Shown piece after piece: positions 16,017 to 24,530 of a stretch of DNA of 41,393 nucleotides. The notes under the pieces are model-generated. The model was not told where the DNA came from, did not search any database, and saw nothing but the letters and a program-made list of their open reading frames with translations. Numbering within the stretch: position 1 is the first letter of the stretch; the number at the start of each line of letters is the position of its first letter. The stretch covers positions 1 to 41,393 of the forward strand of contig DATMFV010000141.1 in NCBI GenBank assembly GCA_035555975.1, read 5' to 3'. The stretch comes from DATMFV01 sp035555975. Lineage in GTDB: Bacteria > Verrucomicrobiota > Verrucomicrobiia > Chthoniobacterales > Chthoniobacteraceae. The translations under genes were made by a program, and so were the position numbers.

Positions 16017-18392
16017 ATGATTTCGCCCCTCCTCCGAACGGTAGCCAACGCCCTTTTGCTGTTCCGACGGCTGGTCGGTCTTTTTTTGGCAGTGGCCATG
16101 ATGACCAGCGCATCCCCTTTGACTTCCATGGCTTCCAAACCCGAAAAGAAAGCGATCGACTGGCAGTACACGGAAGGCAAGCCTGCGGAAGCCGCCCGGC
16201 GGAAATGGGCCGAGAGTACCGAGGGTAACAACCTGGCGCTTGGCCGCCGGGTCGGTTTCAGCAATGAGCCGAGATACAACCTGACGGCGAGCGACCGGGA
16301 CGCCTTTGAACTGACCGATGGAAAACTGGCGAAACGCAAGGATGACCGCATCTGGTTCAACCGGGATGCCGTGGGCTGGACCAACGCGGACAGCGGCGTT
16401 ACGATGCTGATCGATCTGGGGGAAAAACGGCGCGTCGGGAAAGTCGCTATTCGTCTGCTGGGAGGCAGGGAGCAGGGATCGCTGGTTTTCCCGAATGAAA
16501 TCGAGGTCATCGGGAGTGCCGATGGTCGCACTTATCATTCCCTGGCCAAACGATCGAAAGTGACGTTCAGTGAAAAGGAACTGGCCGAAGAGAAACCCGA
16601 AAGCTTCTTTTATCTTCCCGAAGAAGGGAACGCTTACGTGGAGACCTTTCTCTTCCCGATCCAACGGGAGGTGCGCCATGTCGGGCTGGTGATCAAGAGT
16701 CCGACCGGCTTTCTTTTCAGCGATCAACTGGCCGTCATCGAAGCAACGCCCGATCAGGCGATGTCGAGCCTCACGGAATTACCGGTCACGACGATCACCA
16801 CCCATGGGCTGGCGATCCGGCCGCGTCAGGAGGAGTTGATGATCACCTCCAACGTGGTGACGCCGAACTGGTTTTACGTGACTGATCTCAGGGAAGAGAA
16901 GCGCGCCGCTTCGTTTTATTTTGACCTCCCGGAAGGGATTTCCCTCAAGATGGGGCCTGCGGGAAGCGCCGTCCGCCGGGCCTCGGCCGAACACCCCAAT
17001 CGCTGGGTCATTGAGGATCTTTATCACGGCAAACGGCCGGCCTATTCGAACGTTTTCGGCCCCTTTTATTTTACGGTCGACTCGGGGGCGGTCGTCGCGA
17101 AAAACGCCACGGCCACGTTTCTTTCGGATGATCCCGGCTCCTCCCATAACCTCTGCCGCGTCCCGGTGCGGCTGGTGGAGGTTCCCAAAGTCCCTCCGCT
17201 TCAAAAGCTCGATGTCAGCCTGGCCTGGATGGATGAAAGGGAGCAATGGGTTTACCCGGATTACTTCCGCTCCTTCTCCCATCTCGGGTTCAACACGGTG
17301 GCGACGTTTCCGAGAAATCACACGTCGTCCGAAGGGAGGGAGCGGCTCCTGAAATGGGTGCAAACCGCCCGCGAGCATCATTTCAAGGTGCTTTACAACG
17401 AAAGCCCGTTCCACGTCATGTGGAGGGCTCACAAGGAGAAGGACGAACTCCGCAACCGCCTTGGCGAAACCGTCGGCAAGCATGCGTGCCCGACTTACAC
17501 CGGCCCCTATTATCAGGAGGAGATCGACCGGGTGGGCCGGATCGCCAGATCCATCCGGCCGGACTATATCTTTTTCGACATTGAACTATGGAGCCCGGGA
17601 GCGGGAGAGGCGTCGCGATGCACCCTCTGCCAGGAGAAGTTCAGGCAATCCGGGGGAACCGACTGGGCCGGGTTCCTCATTGCGCAAGGCACCAGAATGC
17701 AACGCGACTTGCGAAAAGCGACCAAAGGGACCGCTCCGGACGGCTCCACCCCGCTCTCCGGGGTCTATTCCATGAACGTGGAAAACAGTCCCTACCATTC
17801 CGTGCACGATGTCGCTTCCCTCTATCCCGGGTACGTCGATCTCATCCAGCCATCGCTCTACAACCGTGGCGATGTCCGGGGCGTTGAGCGCCGGATTCGC
17901 GCCAACTACGAGTTCGCAGGCAAGCGGGTCCTTCTGCCGTGGCTGACCGCCGGGACGTACGGGGTTTATCCGCCCCATCGTCTGGAGCAAAGCATCCTGG
18001 AAGCATTGCTCAACGGGGCGCGGGGGATCACCTACTACGCCTTCTGGGACTTTGACGCGGTCCATTTCTATCATCAGGCAAGGGCGCTTTCCCGGCTCGC
18101 TCCTTACGAGGAATTGCTGGCGTCGGGAGCCGCTCTCAAGGTGGAAGGGTCGGAGCCCAAGCTGATGTTTACCGGCTTTGGAACCGGGCGGGAAGCGCTT
18201 CTGCTGGTCAGCAACGACACCCGGCAGGCCTTGACCACCGCCGTCACTTTTTCCGGCAAAAAAGTGGGGGACATCTACGATGTGATTTCTCGCGAGACGC
18301 TGCCGGCGGGAGAAGAAACCTTGCAGGCGCTTCAAATACCTCAAGACGCGCAACGTCTTTTTCATGTAACCTTCAAGCAACCCCTCCCTTGA
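16017..18392 (+). CDS. Secreted glycosidase-like protein with F5/8 type C-like domain
   Basis: The 791-residue protein has a long hydrophobic N-terminus (about 8-40) that fits a signal peptide. Residues about 70-210 look like a discoidin (F5/8 type C) carbohydrate-binding domain (NNLALGRRVGFS, MLIDLGEKRRVGKVAIRLLGG, EIEVIGSADGRTYHSL). Residues about 400-690 read like a TIM-barrel glycoside hydrolase: YFRSFSHLGFNTVATF, then PDYIFFDIELW, where the acidic residues are candidate catalytic groups, then VDLIQPSLYN and GARGITYYAFWDFD. I cannot name a GH family. It belongs to cassette A, 12 bases after the PEP-CTERM gene and 7 before the pseudopilin gene. The most likely role is outer-surface or periplasmic glycan cleavage. 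Confidence 0.7.
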   Translation: MISPLLRTVANALLLFRRLVGLFLAVAMMTSASPLTSMASKPEKKAIDWQYTEGKPAEAARRKWAESTEGNNLALGRRVGFSNEPRYNLTASDRDAFELTDGKLAKRKDDRIWFNRDAVGWTNADSGVTMLIDLGEKRRVGKVAIRLLGGREQGSLVFPNEIEVIGSADGRTYHSLAKRSKVTFSEKELAEEKPESFFYLPEEGNAYVETFLFPIQREVRHVGLVIKSPTGFLFSDQLAVIEATPDQAMSSLTELPVTTITTHGLAIRPRQEELMITSNVVTPNWFYVTDLREEKRAASFYFDLPEGISLKMGPAGSAVRRASAEHPNRWVIEDLYHGKRPAYSNVFGPFYFTVDSGAVVAKNATATFLSDDPGSSHNLCRVPVRLVEVPKVPPLQKLDVSLAWMDEREQWVYPDYFRSFSHLGFNTVATFPRNHTSSEGRERLLKWVQTAREHHFKVLYNESPFHVMWRAHKEKDELRNRLGETVGKHACPTYTGPYYQEEIDRVGRIARSIRPDYIFFDIELWSPGAGEASRCTLCQEKFRQSGGTDWAGFLIAQGTRMQRDLRKATKGTAPDGSTPLSGVYSMNVENSPYHSVHDVASLYPGYVDLIQPSLYNRGDVRGVERRIRANYEFAGKRVLLPWLTAGTYGVYPPHRLEQSILEALLNGARGITYYAFWDFDAVHFYHQARALSRLAPYEELLASGAALKVEGSEPKLMFTGFGTGREALLLVSNDTRQALTTAVTFSGKKVGDIYDVISRETLPAGEETLQALQIPQDAQRLFHVTFKQPLP

Positions 18393-18399
18393 ACGACCG

Positions 18400-19104
18400 A
18401 TGAGAACGCCGCCTCCCCCACGCTCGCAAACCGCCGCCCTTACCGTGGTGGAACTGCTGGTCGCGATGGTAGTGATCGCGATGCTGGCCATTCTCTCGGC
18501 TTCCGCTCTCAGGAAAGGAGTTCACTCCAGTCGCGATGTGCAGTGTGTCTCCAATCTGCGACAGATCTGGATGCGCACCCAGATTTACGCCAACGAAAAC
18601 CGGGGGAGTTTTCCCTGGGCTCACGTGGTGGATGGTTACCGTTTCTGGCCCCAGGATATCAACAAGGCTTCCGGCAATAGCGACATGTCATGTTATATCT
18701 GCCCCGAAGTCAATTCTGCCGATCTGTACAAGCCGCTCCGGGAACGGACGGGCGGCTCGGCCTATGTCAACTACGGGATCAATTTCTACGGCATCAGCGC
18801 CAGCACCGCTACCAGGGAAAAGTACACACCGGCCCGCATTACCGATCTCGATGAACCTTCGCAGGTGATCGCCTTTATCGACAACGACCACGCCGATCAA
18901 CCTTACGATGGATGGTATTCCGCTGCGCAGATCCTGACAAAGCAGGCCTGGCCGATGCTCTCCCGCCGCCATGGAGGGAAGTTGAACGCCATCTTCTGCG
19001 ACGGGCACGTCGAAAAACTTGACGAGAACCGCCTTTTATCCGATCCCTCGAAGGAATTCCCCTGGGCTGCCTTCCGGTATATCAAGCCGAGTCCTCTCCC
19101 CTGA
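18400..19104 (+). CDS. Pseudopilin-like protein with H-x9-DG C-terminal motif
   Basis: The 234-residue protein has a prepilin-type N-terminus, TAALTVVELLVAMVVIAMLAIL. The usual Gly-Phe-Thr before the cleavage site is replaced by Ala-Leu-Thr, followed by the conserved Glu at +5 and a hydrophobic helix. CVSNLRQIWMRTQIYANENRG and the late RRHGGKLNAIFCDGHVE (H, nine residues, DG) are signatures of the large DUF1559-like / H-x9-DG family of Planctomycetes, Verrucomicrobia and Lentisphaerae. The molecular role of this family is not established, though export through a type II-like apparatus is likely. It closes cassette A. Confidence 0.9.
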   Translation: MRTPPPPRSQTAALTVVELLVAMVVIAMLAILSASALRKGVHSSRDVQCVSNLRQIWMRTQIYANENRGSFPWAHVVDGYRFWPQDINKASGNSDMSCYICPEVNSADLYKPLRERTGGSAYVNYGINFYGISASTATREKYTPARITDLDEPSQVIAFIDNDHADQPYDGWYSAAQILTKQAWPMLSRRHGGKLNAIFCDGHVEKLDENRLLSDPSKEFPWAAFRYIKPSPLP

Positions 19105-19152
19105 TCTCTTCTGGGCCACTGTTTTGTCGCCCGCAATCTGGTGTAAATCATT

Positions 19153-20160
19153 CTAAAACGAAAGCTTGTCTGCGATCGCGGTGCCGATGCCGGTCCGGCC
19201 ATAGCCGTTGCCGCAGTAGAAGAGGCGGAGCCGACCGTTTTCCTCGATGACATTGGGGTATTCGGTCATCCGGCTTTCCCACCCGGCGCCTTGAGGGGGC
19301 AGGGCGAGGTTTTCGCCCGGTGCGCCGCGATGCCAGTGCCGCCCGTCGCAGCTTTCCGCTTCGCAGATGGAGTAGGCTCCGAAGCGGCTTCCAATCCCCG
19401 CATAGATCGCCCGCCAGCCGGTGGCGGTCTTCCAGAGGTTGAGCGCGATGGTGGCCGCATTTTCGTAGTCGGCTTCCGGCCGGGGGCGGAGGACGACCTG
19501 TTTGTTGAACCATTCCACGCCGTCGTACGAATCGGCCGAGACCGCGTATTTCCTCTGGTCGACCAGAAGGTCGGGGCTGGGGGTGCCGGTGGCGAGGGTG
19601 TAAAACTTCCGGTAAAGGGTGCGCCCGTCTTCCTGCGCCAGTTCGATGATCCGCCCCCCTCCGGCGATGCCCCGGTTGTCCGGCCACTCCGCAAAACCGT
19701 CGCCGCGAAGGACCGGTTCCGGCGAAAGGCGGCTCCAATGCAGCAGATCGTTGCTGACGGCGAGGCCGATTCCCGTAAAGCTTTGCAACCCGCCCCCGAG
19801 CGCAACATGGCGCCCGGTATAGTAAAGATGCCAGCGGTTGCCGATCCGGTGTACGCACGGCAGGACGCACCACGAGGCGTCGAAGCTTCCTTCCCCGCCG
19901 ACCTCCAGCACCGGGCCGAGCCGTTTCCACGCGGAAAGATCGCCGACCGGCGCGATGGCAAGACAGATGCGGCGTTTCCCGTTCCCGTCGCCCCCCGCGT
20001 AGAAGAGGTAGTATTCCTCGCCGCGTCGAATCGCGAAGGGGTTCATGCAGCATTCGACATCAAAGGCCGACGGCCCCGGCGGCAGGACCGGGTTGCGTTC
20101 GTCCCGCTGCCATGAGTGGACCTGAAATGGAGCTTGTTCCTTGTGGGAAGAGGGCGTCAT
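19153..20160 (-). CDS. Five-bladed beta-propeller glycosidase-like protein (GH43/GH32/GH130-type fold)
   Basis: The protein is 335 residues from the ATG at 20160; the frame stays open to 20226, but homology starts just after 20160. It shows blade-like repeats: ERNPVLPPGPSAFDVECCMNPFAIRRGEEYYLFYAGGD, RWHLYYTGR, GIGLAVSNDLLHWSR and RLRLFYCGNGYGRTGIG. This pattern is shared by GH32, GH43, GH62, GH68, GH117 and GH130 enzymes and some phosphorylases. The exact family is not decided. There is no signal peptide, so the substrate would be an imported oligosaccharide. It is the last gene of the minus-strand operon starting at 23448, 88 bases after the GntR-SBP regulator. Confidence 0.8.
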   Translation of the reverse strand: MTPSSHKEQAPFQVHSWQRDERNPVLPPGPSAFDVECCMNPFAIRRGEEYYLFYAGGDGNGKRRICLAIAPVGDLSAWKRLGPVLEVGGEGSFDASWCVLPCVHRIGNRWHLYYTGRHVALGGGLQSFTGIGLAVSNDLLHWSRLSPEPVLRGDGFAEWPDNRGIAGGGRIIELAQEDGRTLYRKFYTLATGTPSPDLLVDQRKYAVSADSYDGVEWFNKQVVLRPRPEADYENAATIALNLWKTATGWRAIYAGIGSRFGAYSICEAESCDGRHWHRGAPGENLALPPQGAGWESRMTEYPNVIEENGRLRLFYCGNGYGRTGIGTAIADKLSF

Positions 20161-20248
20161 GGCGCGAAAGCATAACCGCTTCGCCCGCCCGCGTCGTGGC
20201 GTTTTGGGCAACGAAGCGCGGGACAATCGGCAACGCGATGATTTTTTT

Positions 20249-21754
20249 TCAAGCGCCCGCTTCGCGCAGCCGCCGGAGCGCCGGCATGGCGTTGATCTCG
20301 CGGGCGATCTCCCGGGCGTGGGTTTCCACGTGTTCGATGTCGATCCAGAGCAGCGGGAGCAGTTCCTGAAGGCGCTGGTCCGCAGCCAGGAGCGCGGGGT
20401 ATTCCAGTGGGCTGATTTCCGGTGTCAGCCGTGAAAAGGCGTCGATGTACTCTTGCTTTTCTCTGGGCAGGTGGGCGCGGATCTCGCGCATGGCGTGGCG
20501 CGAGGTGTTGAACATTTCCCATTCCTGGAACTGCCGGGCGAGCAGATCGGGGCGGCGGGTAAACTCGATGAATTCGGCGACGAGTTCGCGGTCCCGCACG
20601 TGCGGGGAGGCGGCGAGCAGGCAGTTGGTCGTCAAGGTCGCGCGTCGTCGCCCTTCGGGTACGGCGGCGATGCCCCACTCCGTACACCCCTCTTTGATCA
20701 GGGTGATGACGGTGATGATCGTTCCCAACTGGATCGCCACATGTCCGCGTGAAAACAAGGAGTGGTCGGCATGGGAGAGATCGCCGTGGTAGGGATGGCC
20801 CCATTTGCGTTCTGCGATCATTTCACGGTAAAAGCGCAAGCCCCGCAGGCTCGCTTCTTCGTCGAGCCGGCATTGCAGCCCGTCTTCGCTCCAGATGCGG
20901 CCTCCTTCCCGGTAAAGGGCCAGCGGCCAGCGGAACTGGTTGGAGAAGTTGCAGAAAAAAGGGAAAAGCCGCCGCCCCTCCGGGCGGAAGGCGTGCAGCG
21001 CTTCGCAGGCGGAGAAAAACTCGCTCTCGCTCCAGTTGAAGCGGGGTTCGGGGATGCCTGCTTCGCTAAAAATCCGGCGGTGGTAGATGAAGGCGACCGG
21101 TGAATAGACCAGCGGCAGGAGGTATTCGCTCTCGCGCTCGCCGATGGAACGGGTGAGGTCGTCGGGGATGTCGGCCAGGAGGCTCTGCCACCGTTGGTTC
21201 CCCAGAAGCTCGCTCCATTTTTCAAGGAGACCGCGGCGCTGCAGGGTCTGGTACTGCGCTGGCCCGACGGTGTAGAGGTCGATGCCGTTGAACCGCGCTT
21301 CGAGGGGAACCTCCCGCACGGCCCCTTCGTCGTGGCTCACCAGCCGGATGCCCGGAAACTCGCGTTCGAAGGCTTCCCGGAACCACGGCGACGTCCAGCG
21401 CCGATGAACCGGCCCCGACACCACGCAGCGAAGCTCCACCGTTCGGGAAATGGCGGGAGCCCCGCGCCCGGCGACCGGGAGGCGTCGGACAAACGAGCCG
21501 CGCCCGCGCAGCCGATGGATCAACCCCTCCCCTTCCATGAGGCCGAGCGCCTTGCGGCAGGTGATCCGGCTGACCTCGTACTCCTTGCACAACTCCTGCT
21601 CCGTCGGCAGGCGGCTTTCCACCGGGAACTCGCCGTCGAGGATGCGCTGCTCGAGACGCCGCCGGAGCTGATGATACAACGGTGTTGCCTCGGATGCGCT
21701 CTCATCGGTTGAGGGAGCGCCATTGAGCAACGGAGCGGCTGTCTTCTTTGTCAT
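20249..21754 (-). CDS. GntR-type regulator fused to an extracellular solute-binding-protein domain
   Basis: The 501-residue protein starts with a GntR winged HTH (about 25-90: PLYHQLRRRLEQRIL, RLPTEQELCKEYEVSRITCRKAL, IHRLRGRGSFV). From about 105 to the end it resembles an ABC-type sugar-binding protein (family 1): WFREAFEREFPGIRL, LPLVYSPVAFIYHRRIFSEAGIPEP, ALYREGGRIWSEDGL, GHVAIQLGT, EWGIAAVPEG and FIEFTRRPDL. There is no signal peptide, so the binding protein has probably been recruited as a cytoplasmic ligand sensor. It probably controls its own operon and perhaps cassette B. Such fusions are known but uncommon compared with UTRA- or LacI-type effector domains. Confidence 0.88.
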   Translation of the reverse strand: MTKKTAAPLLNGAPSTDESASEATPLYHQLRRRLEQRILDGEFPVESRLPTEQELCKEYEVSRITCRKALGLMEGEGLIHRLRGRGSFVRRLPVAGRGAPAISRTVELRCVVSGPVHRRWTSPWFREAFEREFPGIRLVSHDEGAVREVPLEARFNGIDLYTVGPAQYQTLQRRGLLEKWSELLGNQRWQSLLADIPDDLTRSIGERESEYLLPLVYSPVAFIYHRRIFSEAGIPEPRFNWSESEFFSACEALHAFRPEGRRLFPFFCNFSNQFRWPLALYREGGRIWSEDGLQCRLDEEASLRGLRFYREMIAERKWGHPYHGDLSHADHSLFSRGHVAIQLGTIITVITLIKEGCTEWGIAAVPEGRRRATLTTNCLLAASPHVRDRELVAEFIEFTRRPDLLARQFQEWEMFNTSRHAMREIRAHLPREKQEYIDAFSRLTPEISPLEYPALLAADQRLQELLPLLWIDIEHVETHAREIAREINAMPALRRLREAGA

Positions 21755-21802
21755 ATGCGCACCGGAGCCTACGACAAACCGCCCCGAAGTAAAAAAGATT
21801 CC

Positions 21803-22582
21803 TTACCGCGCGGCATGCTCCGCCTCCATCGCAGCGCAGAGGTTTCCGGAGGCGATCCCTTCGATCTCTTCCCGTGGCAACTGCGCGTACTGCAACTTGA
21901 AGGCGGAAGACTCGGGGTAGAAGAAAGGGGCGTGCGAGCCGAAGAGAAGGCGCGGGGGCAATCCTTTCAGCCGGTGCTTGAGCAGGAGCAGCGGTTGTTC
22001 CCCGTCGAGAAAGGAGATGTCGGTCATGACCCGCGACGGGCTTTGCAGGAGGGTGGCAGCCTCCTCCTTGGTGGCGCAGAGGGCCACAAAGGTGGTCGTT
22101 TCGGCTTCCGCAGCGAGCCGGGCCAATCCGTGCGGATCGACCGGAGTCATTTCCAGTGCCGTTGGCTGGTTGCGTTCATCGTTGATCCGCAGCGGCACCA
22201 GAACCGGCAGGCGATATTCTGCGGCGAAATCGGCCAGTTGGCGCAGTTCGACGTGACCGAGCGGGTAGCCATGATAATTGGGAAAGATTTTCAGGGCCGC
22301 GAGCGGGAACTCCTTCAGCGCCGCGGTACAGCTTTCGCGCCAGTTGGCGAGGAGCGGGTTGACCGTTTTGACCGGGCGAAAGCGGGGAAATTCCGCGAGT
22401 TTCCGGAAAAGCGGGAGGTCGAACTCGTCGGGATCGGGGAAGAGGATCGACTCGATGGCCGAGACCCACGCCTCCGTGATGCCGTTGCGAGCCATGGCTT
22501 CCTCCAGGGCGTCGAGGGTCTGGTGGGTGAAGCGTTGCAGCGGCCAGAAGCCGAACGATGCATTAACGTCGATGATTTTCAT
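21803..22582 (-). CDS. Amidohydrolase-fold protein with degenerate metal site
   Basis: The 259-residue protein is related in layout to the gene upstream (both start MKIIDV). Its first motif is DVNASFG where active members have D-V-H-x-H. The late G-S-D is GSHAPFF, and the mid-barrel histidines are not seen at the expected places (LVPLRIND, VALCAT). Catalysis by the usual metal mechanism is therefore doubtful. It may bind ligand, pair with the active paralogue, or have a different chemistry. The start at 22582 was chosen because homology starts there; the frame is open further upstream. It lies 26 bases after the active paralogue and 48 before the GntR-SBP regulator. Confidence 0.8.
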   Translation of the reverse strand: MKIIDVNASFGFWPLQRFTHQTLDALEEAMARNGITEAWVSAIESILFPDPDEFDLPLFRKLAEFPRFRPVKTVNPLLANWRESCTAALKEFPLAALKIFPNYHGYPLGHVELRQLADFAAEYRLPVLVPLRINDERNQPTALEMTPVDPHGLARLAAEAETTTFVALCATKEEAATLLQSPSRVMTDISFLDGEQPLLLLKHRLKGLPPRLLFGSHAPFFYPESSAFKLQYAQLPREEIEGIASGNLCAAMEAEHAAR

Positions 22583-22608
22583 AAGATCGGTGGAAAACTC
22601 CAGGGGTG

Positions 22609-23448
22609 TTACGCGATGGCGGCAAATTCGTTGAGGCGGAAAAGGTTGATGGCGTTTTCGCTGAAGATCTTGCGCCGGGCTTCTTCGCTGATGGCTGCGC
22701 CCTGAACCCGCGCAAGCTGGGACTCGAAGCCGCGTGCCCCCGGCCGGTCGGAGCCAAACAGGAGGCGCTCCGCCCCGAGATGGCGCACGGCATATTCCAC
22801 GATGCCGCTGAAGGGCTGGCCGCCGGAGGTGTCGATCCGGACATTGGGGCAGTCCTTCACATCGAGAACGCCGCGCACCCCGCATCCGTCCAGATGGGCC
22901 ATGATGATCGGGACATCGGGGAAGCGGCGCGCGAGGTCGGCGACATCGTGCGGCTCGGATCTTCCCTGCTGGCGGTAGCGGCCCTCTCCGCTGGTGTCGT
23001 TCCAGAAGCTCAGGTACCAGCAGTGTTGCAAAACCACGGCCCGGTACTCACGCGCCTTGGACATCACGAGATCAAGGCGGAAATCGCGGCAGTTGACGTC
23101 GATCTCCAGCTTGATGCCGCGAATCTCCGGCTGGCTCAAAACGCGGTCCAGCTCCCCGGCGACAAAGGAGGGGGAATGGAGCGGGTTGATGAAGCACATC
23201 CCGTAAAAACGGTCGGGACGGGCGCGTACCATCGCTACGGTGAAGTCGTTCCCTTCCCGCACCTCCCGTTCGCTCTGGAAGGGGGGAACCCGCCCGAGGA
23301 TGCCGCTGACGGCGACGCCGGTGGCATCCATCAGTTTCACCAACGTATCTGCCCTGCCTGCCGGGTCGTTCAGGGGAAGGGTATGATCCGGGAAGAGCTG
23401 CGGAACATGGTGGGGATGGATGTGGACGTCGATAATCTTCATTGTCAT
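22609..23448 (-). CDS. Amidohydrolase family 2 metal-dependent hydrolase
   Basis: The 279-residue TIM-barrel hydrolase begins MTMKIIDVHIHPHH, with the H-x-H metal motif. It also shows RGIKLEID, VVLQHCWYLSF, IIMAHLDGCG and LLFGSDRPG, supplying the remaining histidines and the aspartate. Family members hydrolyse amide, lactone or other bonds in small substrates, or decarboxylate. It is the first gene of the minus-strand operon of cassette B. A perfect 16-bp palindrome covers both possible ATG starts (23448 and 23442). The substrate is unknown. A lactone or amide product of glycan breakdown would fit the neighbours. Confidence 0.87.
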   Translation of the reverse strand: MTMKIIDVHIHPHHVPQLFPDHTLPLNDPAGRADTLVKLMDATGVAVSGILGRVPPFQSEREVREGNDFTVAMVRARPDRFYGMCFINPLHSPSFVAGELDRVLSQPEIRGIKLEIDVNCRDFRLDLVMSKAREYRAVVLQHCWYLSFWNDTSGEGRYRQQGRSEPHDVADLARRFPDVPIIMAHLDGCGVRGVLDVKDCPNVRIDTSGGQPFSGIVEYAVRHLGAERLLFGSDRPGARGFESQLARVQGAAISEEARRKIFSENAINLFRLNEFAAIA

Positions 23449-23455
23449 GACAATG
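23440..23455. promoter_or_regulatory. Perfect 16-bp palindrome over the amidohydrolase start
   Basis: CATTGTCATGACAATG reads the same on both strands. It spans both candidate start codons of the minus-strand operon. It has the size and symmetry of a dimeric repressor site, so the GntR-SBP regulator in the same operon is the obvious candidate ligand. In RNA it would fold into a very tight hairpin that could hide the start codon. Confidence 0.6.
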
Positions 23456-23583
23456 GAATATGAAAAAGAAAGAGTCGAGAACAATTCGACGCTTCTTGAA
23501 GGGAGGTAGAAGATCTTTGCCGCCCGATTCCCCCTTTTCACCGCTGTCAGATCAAAGGGTCGTGTGGGATTTTAAGGAAAATT

Positions 23584-23626
23584 AACAAATACTGTTGACA
23601 TGCCAAAGATAACAAATACATGTTAT
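23584..23626. promoter_or_regulatory. Tandem operator-like repeats over a TTGACA promoter
   Basis: AACAAATACTGTT (23584-23596) and AACAAATACATGTT (23611-23624) are 27 bases apart. Each is an imperfect palindrome, and the second extends to ATAACA-N6-TGTTAT (23609-23626). A TTGACA box (23595-23600) overlaps the end of the first copy. A convincing -10 is not obvious, although AT-rich sequence lies at 23611-23627. The arrangement suggests a regulator acting on the cassette B promoter. The rest of 23456-23670 contains no gene. Confidence 0.55.
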
Positions 23627-23670
23627 GCGTCTGTAGATCTTGTTCATCTTCGGCCCATCTCTTGAACCCC

Positions 23671-24441
23671 ATGAAAAAACCAATCTCTCTTCTTCTCGCG
23701 TTTTGTGTTTCCACCACCATGGCCATGGCGGCCAGCTTTACGTTGGAGGTCGACTTTCAGGATGGTACTTTTGGTGGCGGCACCGCCACCGGCCTTGGCA
23801 CAGGGCGGCGAATCATCGTCGTTGATGAAAATACCGCGCCTCCTGATCCATTCGGAGTGGAGGGCAATCGTAGCCTGCTGATTGAACAAAACAGCTCCAG
23901 CAACCCGGCGGCCACGGTTCAGTGGAATTTGCCGGACAAGCTGACGCTGGGATCGGTGAAGTTTTCCGCCTATTCATTGAATGACGATGATCAGTTTAAC
24001 AAACCGAGAGGCAACATTTACCTTTATCAGGGAAGCACCATCGGCGTAAACCTCACGTGGAATGAAGCAGGGGCGCTAAAACTCTCGGGGCGCTTATCTC
24101 CGACGGGAGCGTACGAGTCGCTTACCTTGGGCGCCGACTGGTCTTTGGACCAGGCGCATGAAGTGGAGATCGTCCTGCTGGGTAATGAATCCATTTCCAT
24201 TTACCTTGATGGGGTGCTGTTATCGTTGAAGGATTCGGAGCAATCGGTCTTTTACTGGAAGGAAGGCATTACCCATTTCGATAACATCAGGGTCGCCAAT
24301 CCCGGGTCCAGCAATGTCGGCTCCCAGGTATTCTTTGATGACCTGAAGATCGCTTCCATTCCTGAGCCGGGTTCACTTTCCATGATGTTGACAACCTGCG
24401 CACTTGGATGGATCATCTTTGCCCGGTTTCGACGAAAGTAG
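23671..24441 (+). CDS. Small secreted PEP-CTERM protein
   Basis: The 256-residue protein has a clear signal peptide (MKKPISLLLAFCVSTTMAMAA). It has a beta-rich middle with lectin-like wording (SLTLGADWSLDQAHEVEIVLLG, SIYLDGVLLSL, THFDNIRVAN, VFFDDLKIASIPEPG), as in LamG/concanavalin-fold proteins. It ends in a PEP-CTERM tail: IPEPGSL, a hydrophobic helix and RFRRK. It would be exported and handled by an exosortase. First gene of cassette B, 89 bases before the pseudopilin gene. A glycan-binding role is plausible but unproven. Confidence 0.85.
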   Translation: MKKPISLLLAFCVSTTMAMAASFTLEVDFQDGTFGGGTATGLGTGRRIIVVDENTAPPDPFGVEGNRSLLIEQNSSSNPAATVQWNLPDKLTLGSVKFSAYSLNDDDQFNKPRGNIYLYQGSTIGVNLTWNEAGALKLSGRLSPTGAYESLTLGADWSLDQAHEVEIVLLGNESISIYLDGVLLSLKDSEQSVFYWKEGITHFDNIRVANPGSSNVGSQVFFDDLKIASIPEPGSLSMMLTTCALGWIIFARFRRK

Positions 24442-24530
24442 GAGCGCGCCTCGAGGCGATCAAAGTTCTCCGCCTGGTCGGCTCCCCGAGAGAAATCATC
24501 CCGATCTGCTTCATCATCGCTCTCGTTTTC

